This document shows, one piece after another, positions 7,845 to 15,177 of a DNA stretch of 27,937 nt (position 1 is its first letter; each line of letters opens with the position of its first letter). The stretch is taken from the NCBI GenBank assembly GCA_934725345.1, contig CAKVBG010000005.1, positions 1 through 27,937 of the forward strand, written 5' to 3'. Origin of the DNA: an uncultured Eubacteriales bacterium (GTDB lineage: Bacteria > Bacillota > Clostridia > Oscillospirales > Acutalibacteraceae). Both the position numbers and the translations under genes were made by a program. The notes below the pieces were generated by a model that made no database searches, was not told where the DNA came from, and saw only the letters and a list, made by a program, of their open reading frames with translations.

Positions 7845-7904
7845 ATATCAAAAAACAGCCCCAAGACTATACAGTTACCTGAAGCTGTTTTAAAGTTTTG
7901 ATAT
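7845..7904. terminator. Bipartite hairpin between convergent genes
   Basis: ATATCAAAA (7845-7853) pairs with TTTTGATAT (7896-7904), and AACAGC (7854-7859) with GCTGTT (7884-7889), leaving a 6-nt bulge (7890-7895) and a 24-nt loop. It lies 129 bp after the 6960 gene and just past the stop of the minus-strand gene at 7910, so it probably terminates both. A 13-bp palindrome ATCATTAAATGAT lies nearby at 7821-7833. Confidence 0.55.
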
Positions 7905-7909
7905 ACTAC

Positions 7910-8746
7910 TTAGCAATAGCGATTCAAAGAGTTCACGTGATTTAACGCACTACTGACTTTTTGTTTAAATTTATCAGAGTACCTGGAGGTACTATCTTCC
8001 ACAATGATATTGTTTAGTGTTGTTAACTGACTAACTAAATTTTCCTTGATATTGGTAAAATTTTTGGCGTTACCCCTTATCTGATTAGGTTTCCAAGTGG
8101 TTGAATCTTGATTGGTTGGAGGATCAAAGGTTAAAATTGAATCACTGTTATCGTTGAAAATCCACTGACTCTGCCGCACACTTTTAACTAGTCTGTTAAA
8201 TATATCTTGGGCTGCCTTAATATTTGAAGATTTTCCGATATCATCCATTTTCTTTGTAAGATTACTAGAGAAATCCCTAATATGAGTTACTCTTGACCTT
8301 GCCCGCTTAATAGCTTCCCCTAAAAAAAATCCGCAATTATTTAAAAGTTCGATAGATTTTCCATAATTCAGCGATGCACCAAAGGACCCAAAGAAATTAA
8401 GCCGGCCTATTTTTTTCAATTTTTTGCTAAGTGCCTCGGCATCGTTTAAAAAATTGTCAGAAGCCGTAGCATCATTTGGGATTAACTTAAGTAAGTCACT
8501 TATAATTTTCAAGCTTCGGCTTTTTTTCTGGGCAGTGCTGTCCTTTCCTTCTCTAACAATTTTTTTGATACTGTCTAGTGTGGTTTTTAACTTTTTGAGG
8601 TACTCATTTATTGGTCCAACATCCACGAACCAACGATTATCGTTAGGATTCAGGTCCTTTATACTTGTCGTCAAAGAGCTGTTGTTTTTGGGTGCAAATT
8701 TTAATAGCTTAGCACGAATAGAGCTACGTTTTTCCGAAGCAGACAT
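7910..8746 (-). CDS. Uncharacterised soluble 278-aa protein
   Basis: 278 aa with no signal peptide and no clear membrane segment. It is basic and looks mainly helical, with a Lys/Leu-rich region around residues 49-110 (YLKKLKTTLDSIKKIV, ALSKKLKKIGRL) and a Gly/Phe patch NFFGSFGASLNYGKS. No catalytic motif or family was recognised. Start ATG 8746 has AAAGGAGG upstream with a gap of about 10 nt. The stop of the GG-leader zinc-ribbon gene lies 53 bp upstream on the same strand, and no promoter is evident between them, so the two are probably cotranscribed from 9160-9132. A functional link to that peptide is inference from position. Confidence 0.65.
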   Translation of the reverse strand: MSASEKRSSIRAKLLKFAPKNNSSLTTSIKDLNPNDNRWFVDVGPINEYLKKLKTTLDSIKKIVREGKDSTAQKKSRSLKIISDLLKLIPNDATASDNFLNDAEALSKKLKKIGRLNFFGSFGASLNYGKSIELLNNCGFFLGEAIKRARSRVTHIRDFSSNLTKKMDDIGKSSNIKAAQDIFNRLVKSVRQSQWIFNDNSDSILTFDPPTNQDSTTWKPNQIRGNAKNFTNIKENLVSQLTTLNNIIVEDSTSRYSDKFKQKVSSALNHVNSLNRYC

Positions 8747-8799
8747 TTCTAATCATCCTCCTTTGGCGCAAAATTTAGGCTACTAATAAAATTTTAGAT

Positions 8800-9081
8800 C
8801 TACACGCGTTTGTCTTCTTTTTTAAACCTCAGTTGTGTGCCATTTATAATTCCCTCTTTAGAGAGTCTTATCCAACAGTCTAAACAAGTATCCTTTCCCT
8901 TAATATCCATTGTTCTTCCGGGTATTTTTTTACCGCAAAAATCGCATTTTCTATCATAGCGTTTTTGATTTTTGGAAAATAAACTTTCTGTTTTGAAACT
9001 TCCGTTATCATTTAGATCCATCCAACCTCCTGAAACTTTTTCAGTTTGAGATTCAGTAAGTTCGTTTTTTTCTTCTTTCAT
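8800..9081 (-). CDS. GG-leader peptide with zinc-ribbon core
   Basis: 93 aa from ATG 9081. The leader NELTESQTEKVSGG places GG at residues 18-19. The core has C46/C49 (KCDFCGKK) and C66/C69 (CLDCW), a compact CxxC-x16-CxxC zinc-ribbon pattern, with a basic C-terminus. The frame is open upstream to 9120, but that ATG would fall only about 5 nt after the predicted transcription start; ATG 9081 has AAAGGAGAGG at the right distance. The architecture matches 3463-3765 (same KISGG/KVSGG end and CxxCGK knuckle), although the genes are 5 kb apart and on opposite strands. Export by GG cleavage is inference; no exporter is in the window. Confidence 0.72.
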   Translation of the reverse strand: MKEEKNELTESQTEKVSGGWMDLNDNGSFKTESLFSKNQKRYDRKCDFCGKKIPGRTMDIKGKDTCLDCWIRLSKEGIINGTQLRFKKEDKRV

Positions 9082-9131
9082 TTTATACCTCTCCTTTTTA
9101 AAATTTTTAATTGAGCCCATGACTCGTAGAT

Positions 9132-9160
9132 ATTTTACTTATTATTCTTCTTAAAGTCAA
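9132..9160 (-). promoter_or_regulatory. Promoter for the minus-strand GG-peptide operon
   Basis: Reading the minus strand: TTGACT (9160-9155), 17-bp spacer, TAAAAT (9137-9132). The transcript would start near 9125, 44 nt before ATG 9081. It is divergent from the metK promoter. Confidence 0.68.
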
Positions 9161-9222
9161 TTATTTTTATAAAATTCATACATATTTTTTAAATTCGTAC
9201 TCAGTGGATGTATATGCTTTAG

Positions 9223-9251
9223 TTGACTATAACCTATCTTTAAGCTATAAT
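9223..9251 (+). promoter_or_regulatory. metK promoter
   Basis: TTGACT (9223-9228), 17-bp spacer, perfect TATAAT (9246-9251). The resulting 5' UTR is about 38 nt, too short for a SAM riboswitch. Confidence 0.8.
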
Positions 9252-9295
9252 AAGGATCAAGGTGGAATTATAATTTTTGAAATGGAGTAAAAGAA

Positions 9296-10495
9296 ATGCC
9301 AAAAAAATTGTTTACGTCTGAATCTGTTACGTCTGGTCATCCAGACAAGCTTTGCGATAGAATATCCGACACTATTCTTGACACTATCCTCACAAAAGAT
9401 CCTAATGCTCATGTAGCGTGTGAGGTTACCGCCGCAATGGGACTCATTCACGTAATGGGGGAAATAACCACTGACTGCTACGTTGATATCGAAAAAGCAG
9501 TAAGAAAAGCAGTAAAAGAAGTGGGATACGTAAGCTCCGACTGTGGGTTTGACGGTAACACTTGCGGAGTAATAGTTTCAATAAATTCTCAGTCACCGGA
9601 TATAGCTTTAGGGGTTAATTCTTCACTTGAGCATAAAGAAGGCGACGAAAGTTGCGGGAGTATAATTGGTGCTGGCGACCAAGGAATGATGTTTGGTTTT
9701 GCGTGTGACGAAACTTCCAATTTGATGCCATTACCTATTTCTTTAGCGCATAGTCTTGCTAAAAGGCTAGAATTTGTTAGAAAACAAGGAATTTTAAAAT
9801 ATCTTCGCCCTGACGGCAAAACTCAAGTGACAGTTGAGTACGATGGAGATATCCCACAGCGTGTTGACACGATAGTTGTTTCTGCGCAGCATACTGAGGG
9901 AATAAGCCTGGATAGCATAAAAACTGATATCATAGAGAACGTTATAAAAGCTGTTATACCCAGCTCACTTCTTGACGAAAAAACCAAGATTTATGTAAAT
10001 CCTACAGGAAGATTCGTTATAGGTGGGCCTGCAGGAGATAGCGGACTCACTGGTAGAAAAATAATAGTTGATACATATGGCGGATATGCAGCACATGGTG
10101 GCGGAGCTTTTTCAGGCAAAGACCCCACTAAAGTAGATCGGTCGGGTGCATATGCTGCTAGGTACGTGGCTAAAAATATAGTAGCTGCGAAAATTGCAAA
10201 GAAATGTGAAGTGCAAGTAGCTTATGCGATAGGTGTTTCAAGACCGGTTTCCGTGAACGTTAATACTTTTGGAACTTCTAAAGTATCTGATGAAGTGCTT
10301 TCGAACATAGTGGGTAAAGTATTTGATTTGCGTCCTGACTCTATAATTAAGCAGTTTAATTTACGTTCCCCAATATATACTCCGCTTTCCTCTTATGGTC
10401 ATATGGGACGTGATGATTTAGATGTGGCTTGGGAAAAAACGGACAAGGTTGAAGAACTACTTAATTGTATATCTCAAACAGAAAATATAATTTAG
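9296..10495 (+). CDS. metK: S-adenosylmethionine synthetase
   Basis: 399 aa, full length. It makes S-adenosylmethionine from methionine and ATP, releasing phosphate and pyrophosphate; the enzyme is cytosolic and normally a tetramer. Visible signatures: ESVTSGHPDK (H15, D17, K18), the hexapeptide GAGDQG (125-130), and the P-loop-like GGGAFSGKD (268-276) followed by PTKVDRSGAY. The ATG follows a modest AATGGAGTAAAAGAA. It has its own sigma-A promoter but no room for a SAM riboswitch. pheS follows after 17 bp, suggesting a metK-pheS-pheT operon. SAM is also the cofactor of the radical-SAM maturase at 19761, but that link is only general. Confidence 0.98.
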   Translation: MPKKLFTSESVTSGHPDKLCDRISDTILDTILTKDPNAHVACEVTAAMGLIHVMGEITTDCYVDIEKAVRKAVKEVGYVSSDCGFDGNTCGVIVSINSQSPDIALGVNSSLEHKEGDESCGSIIGAGDQGMMFGFACDETSNLMPLPISLAHSLAKRLEFVRKQGILKYLRPDGKTQVTVEYDGDIPQRVDTIVVSAQHTEGISLDSIKTDIIENVIKAVIPSSLLDEKTKIYVNPTGRFVIGGPAGDSGLTGRKIIVDTYGGYAAHGGGAFSGKDPTKVDRSGAYAARYVAKNIVAAKIAKKCEVQVAYAIGVSRPVSVNVNTFGTSKVSDEVLSNIVGKVFDLRPDSIIKQFNLRSPIYTPLSSYGHMGRDDLDVAWEKTDKVEELLNCISQTENII

Positions 10496-10512
10496 CAATA
10501 GGGGTGTTTTGA

Positions 10513-11526
10513 ATGGAAGGTATGGAATCTCAAATTAATCAACAACTTGAAGCTTTTGACAAAGAGGTTTCTTCAGCGGGAAGCTTAAAGGATATTAGTG
10601 GTTTAAAAAATGAGTATTGGAAGAAATACGTGAAAGACTTATACTCTACGCTCAAACAAGTATCGGATGTGGAGCAAAAGAAGAAGCTTGGTAAGATAAT
10701 AAATGACTACAAGACTCAAATAGAATTAAAAATAAAAGATCTAGAAGAGAAGTTTCATAAGCCGCAAAATGTTTCTGCTTATGACGTCACTATTCGAAAA
10801 GACAACATCCAAATCGGAGCAATGCATCCGCTTATCAAGTTTTACAAAATGATGGAAGATATCTTAATTAAACTCGGATTTTCCGTCGTACAAGGTCCTG
10901 AAATAGAGCTTGATAAATACAACTTTGAGGCCTTGAATTTACCTCACTATCATCCTGCGCGAGATATGCAAGACACTTTCTACGTAACAGCTCCTAACAT
11001 TTTGTTACGCTCTCATACTTCTTCTGTTCAGGTTAGAACCATGGAAACTCTTTCGCCGCCAGTTCAGATAATTTCTCCGGGAACTGTTTATAGGGTTGAC
11101 GATATAGACCCACAGCACACACCGATGTTTTATCAGGTAGAAGGTTTGATGGTAGATGAAGGAATTTCTTTTTCTAATCTGAAAGCGGTTTTGATAACTG
11201 TTTTGAAAGAGGTGTTTGGAAACAATACAAAAGTTAGATTTAGACCCAGTTACTATCCGTACACTGAACCAAGTGCTGCTATTGATATGACATGTACGGA
11301 GTGCGGTGGTAAGGGTTGCAGGACCTGCGGAGATTCGGGTTGGATTACAGTACTTGGATCTGGAATGGTTCATCCGAATGTATTAGAAGGCGTGGGATAC
11401 GATTCAAAGAAATATAGCGGTTTTGCGTTTGGCCTTGGACTTAATCGTTTAGCTATGCTGTATTACGGTTTGGATGAAATTAGGAAATTTTACGAAAATA
11501 ATATAAGCCTATGGCGTCAGATATAA
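10513..11526 (+). CDS. pheS: Phenylalanyl-tRNA synthetase alpha subunit
   Basis: 337 aa, close to the usual length of about 340. It is the catalytic subunit of the heterotetrameric class II enzyme that charges tRNA-Phe. An N-terminal coiled-coil arm for tRNA contact (about residues 1-85) is followed by the catalytic core: motif 2 region GTVYRVDDIDPQHTPMFYQ, a cysteine cluster CTECGGKGCRTCGDSGW as in other Gram-positive PheS, GMVHPNVLEGVGYD, and motif 3 GFAFGLGLNRLAML. The start ATG 10513 follows AGGGGTG. It lies 17 bp after metK and 18 bp before pheT. No T-box leader, common upstream of Firmicute pheST, fits in the gap. Confidence 0.97.
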   Translation: MEGMESQINQQLEAFDKEVSSAGSLKDISGLKNEYWKKYVKDLYSTLKQVSDVEQKKKLGKIINDYKTQIELKIKDLEEKFHKPQNVSAYDVTIRKDNIQIGAMHPLIKFYKMMEDILIKLGFSVVQGPEIELDKYNFEALNLPHYHPARDMQDTFYVTAPNILLRSHTSSVQVRTMETLSPPVQIISPGTVYRVDDIDPQHTPMFYQVEGLMVDEGISFSNLKAVLITVLKEVFGNNTKVRFRPSYYPYTEPSAAIDMTCTECGGKGCRTCGDSGWITVLGSGMVHPNVLEGVGYDSKKYSGFAFGLGLNRLAMLYYGLDEIRKFYENNISLWRQI

Positions 11527-11544
11527 GGGGAGGAGGAATAGATA

Positions 11545-13614
11545 ATGTTTAAATTTTCATTTGAATGGTTAAAAGATTACTGTGGATCTGATATTTCAAC
11601 TGACCAGGTGTTTAGTATCTTAAATTTGCAAGGTTTTGAGTTTCAAGGTAAACAGCATGTAAATGACGATGTTATCACTGCAATCGAGGTTAAAGCGAAT
11701 CGTCCGGATATGCTTTCTCATATGGGAATAGCACGTGAAATAAATGCCTACAGAAACAAAAAATTACCAAGTATTCCCAAATCTTGTTTGAAAATTGACA
11801 ACGAAAATTTCCCTATAAAGATTAATGTAAAGGACCCAGAAATTTGCAAGAGATACTGTGCAGTAGTTTTGAAAGGCTTAAATAATAGGGTTGCTTTGCC
11901 GGAATATATTACCGAGCGTCTTTTTGCGATGGGCATAAATTCTGTTAACCCTATTGTAGACATTGCAAATTACGTCATGCTGGATATGGGGCAGCCTCTT
12001 CACTCTTATGATTTTTCAAAAATTTCGGATTTAGAATTAAACATTGAAAAATCTACCTCGGAGTTGAAAGTAACAACTTTGGGGGAAAAGGAAGAAAACA
12101 TTAAAGCGGGAAGCATAATAATATCGGATTCCAAGCGGCCATTGTGTGTTGCGGGGATAATTGGAACTAACTTTGCAACCGTCACTGCAGAAACAAGTGA
12201 AATAGTTTTAGAATCGGCGGTATTTGATGAAGTAAGTGTAAGGGTAACTTCGCGTAGCGCTAGAATTTCAACACCATCTTCATTTAGGTTTGAAAGAGGA
12301 ATAAATATTTCTTCTACTAAAGATGTGCTTGATTGTTGCGTTAAGATGATTTTGGAGATTTGCGGAGGAGAATTAGTTCCAACTGGATTTGATTATTATC
12401 CGGATCCGAAAAGTCCCAAAGCACTCGAATTGAACATAAGCCGTGCAAATTTACTCTTAGGTACTTCTTTAACTGCCGAAGAAATTATTAGTTATTTGGA
12501 AAAATATGAGTTTAGATGCAAAGTAATTTCTAAAGATATGGTCGAGGTAACTCCCCCGAGTTATAGGCTGGACATCTTGCGAGATGTGGACTTAATTGAA
12601 GAAATTGCTAGGATGTATGGTTATGATAATATTCCTGCAGTCATGCCAAAGACACGCGTAGGATACATCAAAAATAAAGTGTGGTCTAATAAAGACAAAA
12701 TTCGTGACATTCTAGTTGGACTCAACTTTTCAGAGGTTATAAATTATTCGTTTATCCCTTCTGATACGATGAAACTCTTGGGAATAACCGAAGAAGACGA
12801 TATGTATTCTGACATTAATCTCCAAAACCCACTTTCAAATGCTTATTCCCTCATGAGACCAACACTTATATATTCTTTAGTGAATTCGCTTGCATATAAC
12901 TACTCTGTTAAAAATACGGATTTAGCTCTTTTTGAGTTAGGGCGTACTTATTTCAGAAACAAGAATTTTTCCACTGGATGCGAAGAAAAAGAGATGTGTG
13001 GATTCATAACTTCAGGAGTTAGGATCCCACGAGGATGGGGGAACAGTAAAGATATTAAATACAACTACTATGACACCGTTTCCTATCTCGATATTATCAT
13101 GGATAGTTTTGGAAAGAAATTTGAACTTAAGTCACTAGACTATAAATTTTTCGAATCCGGAAGCGGTTATGGAATTTTCCTAAATGGAGTTAAGATAGGT
13201 ATTTTGGGAAAAATAAATAAGAAGTGTTTTGGGTTTATAAAAAATTTAAAACTCGTAAAGGAGGAGATATTTTACTGCGAATTTCAGGTTGATAAGATTG
13301 ATTTTGAATGTAAGAAGCTCAAATTCGAATCTAAATATCCACCGGTGAATAGACTTTATAATTTTATTCAAAGTAAAAACGTCACTGCTGGAGAAGTTAT
13401 AGAAGTTATAAGATCGGTTTCAGATATTATCACTGGAGTAACAGTCAAAGATATCTATTCCGATAAAAATATGCCGAGTGATCAGCATGCAGTACTTTAC
13501 GAAGTGAACTATTGTAGTAAATTTGAGACTTTAACTTTAGAAGGAATTGAGGACATTGAAAACAAGTTTATACCTCTTTTGAGTTCTAAATTTAACATAC
13601 AATTAAAAAATTAA
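11545..13614 (+). CDS. pheT: Phenylalanyl-tRNA synthetase beta subunit, short form
   Basis: 689 aa against about 800 in most bacteria. The N-terminal FSFEWLKDYCG segment runs through GFEFQG (residues 30-35) directly into DVITAIEVKANRPDMLSHMGIAREI (about 42-66). In typical PheT an EMAP/OB-fold tRNA-binding domain of about 110 residues lies between these blocks; it is absent here. The rest is present: the B3/B4 editing region (INSVNPIVDIANYVMLDMGQP, FRFERGI), the B5 domain (LELNISRANLLLG to VDLIEEIARMYGYDNIP), the catalytic-like core and a C-terminal ferredoxin-fold anticodon-binding domain (SKYPPVNRL onward). Start ATG 11545 follows GGGGAGGAGG. The exported-protein gene at 13627 begins 12 bp after its stop. 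Confidence 0.96.
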   Translation: MFKFSFEWLKDYCGSDISTDQVFSILNLQGFEFQGKQHVNDDVITAIEVKANRPDMLSHMGIAREINAYRNKKLPSIPKSCLKIDNENFPIKINVKDPEICKRYCAVVLKGLNNRVALPEYITERLFAMGINSVNPIVDIANYVMLDMGQPLHSYDFSKISDLELNIEKSTSELKVTTLGEKEENIKAGSIIISDSKRPLCVAGIIGTNFATVTAETSEIVLESAVFDEVSVRVTSRSARISTPSSFRFERGINISSTKDVLDCCVKMILEICGGELVPTGFDYYPDPKSPKALELNISRANLLLGTSLTAEEIISYLEKYEFRCKVISKDMVEVTPPSYRLDILRDVDLIEEIARMYGYDNIPAVMPKTRVGYIKNKVWSNKDKIRDILVGLNFSEVINYSFIPSDTMKLLGITEEDDMYSDINLQNPLSNAYSLMRPTLIYSLVNSLAYNYSVKNTDLALFELGRTYFRNKNFSTGCEEKEMCGFITSGVRIPRGWGNSKDIKYNYYDTVSYLDIIMDSFGKKFELKSLDYKFFESGSGYGIFLNGVKIGILGKINKKCFGFIKNLKLVKEEIFYCEFQVDKIDFECKKLKFESKYPPVNRLYNFIQSKNVTAGEVIEVIRSVSDIITGVTVKDIYSDKNMPSDQHAVLYEVNYCSKFETLTLEGIEDIENKFIPLLSSKFNIQLKN

Positions 13615-13626
13615 GAAAGGCTAAAG

Positions 13627-14259
13627 ATGAAATTTAAAAAAATTAATTCAATAATATTAACAGTTGTAAGTATATTTTCGATGAGCGCGGTTCCTACCTT
13701 TGCAGTACGCACTTTACAGAAATCGGAAAGCAAAAATAACCAGAAAACATCATCTAAAATAAGAAACAAAAAGCCATCATCACAACCAAACATTTCCAAA
13801 GCATCACATGATAACGTTTGTTTTTGTGTTAGTTGTGGGGGGCATGTTCAAAATTTGAAGGAAAGATGTAAAAACTTAACTTGTGCATTGTCATGTTTAA
13901 ATGCTACACCGCTTAATCAACAAACATCATGTGTTGAGCGAGAAAAGGGGTATTTCCCTGCGTGCAAAGGATGTGGAAGTCATGATGTGCAAATAAAGTT
14001 TTACTTGGGTGGTACAAAAATTAGTTGTTATAATTGTAATACTATTACAAATTCATTACCAAAATTGCTGCCCTCGCTTTCATCATGTAATTTTTACGCA
14101 TTAAATAATTTAAATGATACTGTGCACGTAGAACCTTCAACAGACTCCTTTGAAGATTTTGGAGTAATTACTAATCCTGACTATGTGGAAGATTACAAAT
14201 TTTTAGAAGGCTTAGATTGGAGCAAAATTTTTCAAAATACTATAAAAATATTAATCTAG
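13627..14259 (+). CDS. Exported cysteine-rich protein, paralogue 1 of 4
   Basis: 210 aa. Signal peptide of 26 residues (MKFKKINSIILTVVSIFSMS, then AVPTFA). A basic linker (SSKIRNKKPSS) leads to two cysteine modules: CFCVSCGG with C81, C86 and C90 (about 65-90), and CKGCGSHDVQ with ISCYNC (C113, C116, C134, C137). Both look like zinc ribbons or disulphide-bonded knuckles. The tail ends in an acidic region, NPDYVEDYKFLEGLDW, matching EDLKFFEGVRF in paralogues 2 and 3. It starts 12 bp after pheT with GAAAGG as ribosome site, so it probably rides on the metK-pheST transcript. Family not recognised; exported by Sec. Function unknown. Confidence 0.75.
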   Translation: MKFKKINSIILTVVSIFSMSAVPTFAVRTLQKSESKNNQKTSSKIRNKKPSSQPNISKASHDNVCFCVSCGGHVQNLKERCKNLTCALSCLNATPLNQQTSCVEREKGYFPACKGCGSHDVQIKFYLGGTKISCYNCNTITNSLPKLLPSLSSCNFYALNNLNDTVHVEPSTDSFEDFGVITNPDYVEDYKFLEGLDWSKIFQNTIKILI

Positions 14260-14314
14260 AGAGCTTATTAATCCTATAAAATAACTATTTGACATATCGT
14301 TAAAAGTTTTCAAT

Positions 14315-14333
14315 CTTATCAAATGATTTTACA
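14315..14333 (+). repeat. Shared upstream box, copy 2
   Basis: CTTATCAAATGATTTTACA matches the box at 6854-6872 at 18 of 19 positions and lies 41 bp before paralogue 2. A TTGACA at 14289-14294 lies just upstream, but I see no good -10 at proper spacing; the box itself overlaps where one would be. Confidence 0.3.
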
Positions 14334-14374
14334 CAGATAAGTACTATTAGATTAAAACATTAGAAAGGACTAAA

Positions 14375-15007
14375 ATGAATTTTAAAAAAATCAGATTGAT
14401 ATCATTAACAGTTTTCAGCATATTCTCTATGAGCGTATCGCCCGCATTTGCTGGTAACACCGAGGGGAATATGGGAGGCAATTCTAAGAAGAGAACTCAA
14501 TCTAAAACAAAGGATAAAAAACCATCGGCAGAAAAATTTGAGCGTAAAGTCCCTTCTTGTGCCTTGGATCGTGTTGGTCATGTTACTAAAAACCGTAACC
14601 AAGGAATTGATGAAAGTTGTATTCTACCACTTATTACAGACAATTATTTAAAAAACATTGAATATTCTACCAATAATGTAAAAAGTGGCTATTTAAGTGA
14701 TAGAGAAAAAAAGTTTCCTGTGTGCAAAATATGTGGGTCCCATGATGTAAAATTAATATTCAACTCCCATGGCTATACAACATGGTGTTATGGCAAGTGT
14801 CATAGTATTACTGATCGTGCATGTTATTCTGCTTTACCCGTCCAAAGTCCAGCTTCAGCTATTTCCTATTCCACAGCACCAGTTTTTAGTGTTTCAAAAT
14901 CCGCTATAAAATTTTCGGATGAATATGACGGATTTATTACAGGATTAGATTGCAAGGAAGATTTAAAATTTTTTGAAGGTGTAAGGTTTGACGAACTTAT
15001 TCTATAA
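14375..15007 (+). CDS. Exported cysteine-rich protein, paralogue 2 (degenerate)
   Basis: 210 aa with a 26-residue signal peptide ending SPAFA. It shares the ribosome-site block ATTAGAAAGGACTAAA with paralogues 3 and 4. The first cysteine module is lost: where the others have CFCxxCG it reads VPSCALDRVGHV, with no CxxC. The second module is intact (CKICGSHDVK, C117/C120, and WCYGKC, C138/C142). The C-terminal block KSAIKFSDEYDGFITGLD through EDLKFFEGVRF is encoded by 95 bases identical to paralogue 3. The protein stops at LIL, and the bases after the stop still resemble the rest of paralogue 3. It is probably expressed but decaying. Function unknown. Confidence 0.7.
   Translation: MNFKKIRLISLTVFSIFSMSVSPAFAGNTEGNMGGNSKKRTQSKTKDKKPSAEKFERKVPSCALDRVGHVTKNRNQGIDESCILPLITDNYLKNIEYSTNNVKSGYLSDREKKFPVCKICGSHDVKLIFNSHGYTTWCYGKCHSITDRACYSALPVQSPASAISYSTAPVFSVSKSAIKFSDEYDGFITGLDCKEDLKFFEGVRFDELIL
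14891..14985 (+). repeat. 95-bp segment identical to 15679-15773
   Basis: Every base, including third codon positions, is identical between paralogues 2 and 3 here, while the flanking coding sequence differs frequently. This is best explained by recent gene conversion or recombination; extreme constraint is the alternative. Confidence 0.85.
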
Positions 15008-15110
15008 TTTTTGGGGAATTTTTGAGTATTTGACTAAAATACATACATAGAGGATAAGTTCCCGTATTGAGGAGCGTTTTTTAACTTCACAGGATGAAGT
15101 ATGATTTAAA
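15008..15110 (+). pseudogene. Decayed 3' tail of paralogue 2
   Basis: Non-coding now, but it aligns with the last about 130 bases of paralogue 3. ATAGAGGATAAG (15047-15058) matches ATAGAAGATAAG (15841-15852), and 15073-15097 matches 15866-15890 at 24 of 25 bases (core AGCGTTTTTTAACT). In paralogue 3 these bases encode IEDKPRVVKRFLTPQDE. Paralogue 2 has therefore lost about 30 C-terminal residues through a stop at 15005-15007 plus small deletions. Confidence 0.7.
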
Positions 15111-15177
15111 TCAATTATGTAAAGTATAATTTGGATTATTCTAACATATTTGAGTTAAAGAATTAGAAAGGATTAAA

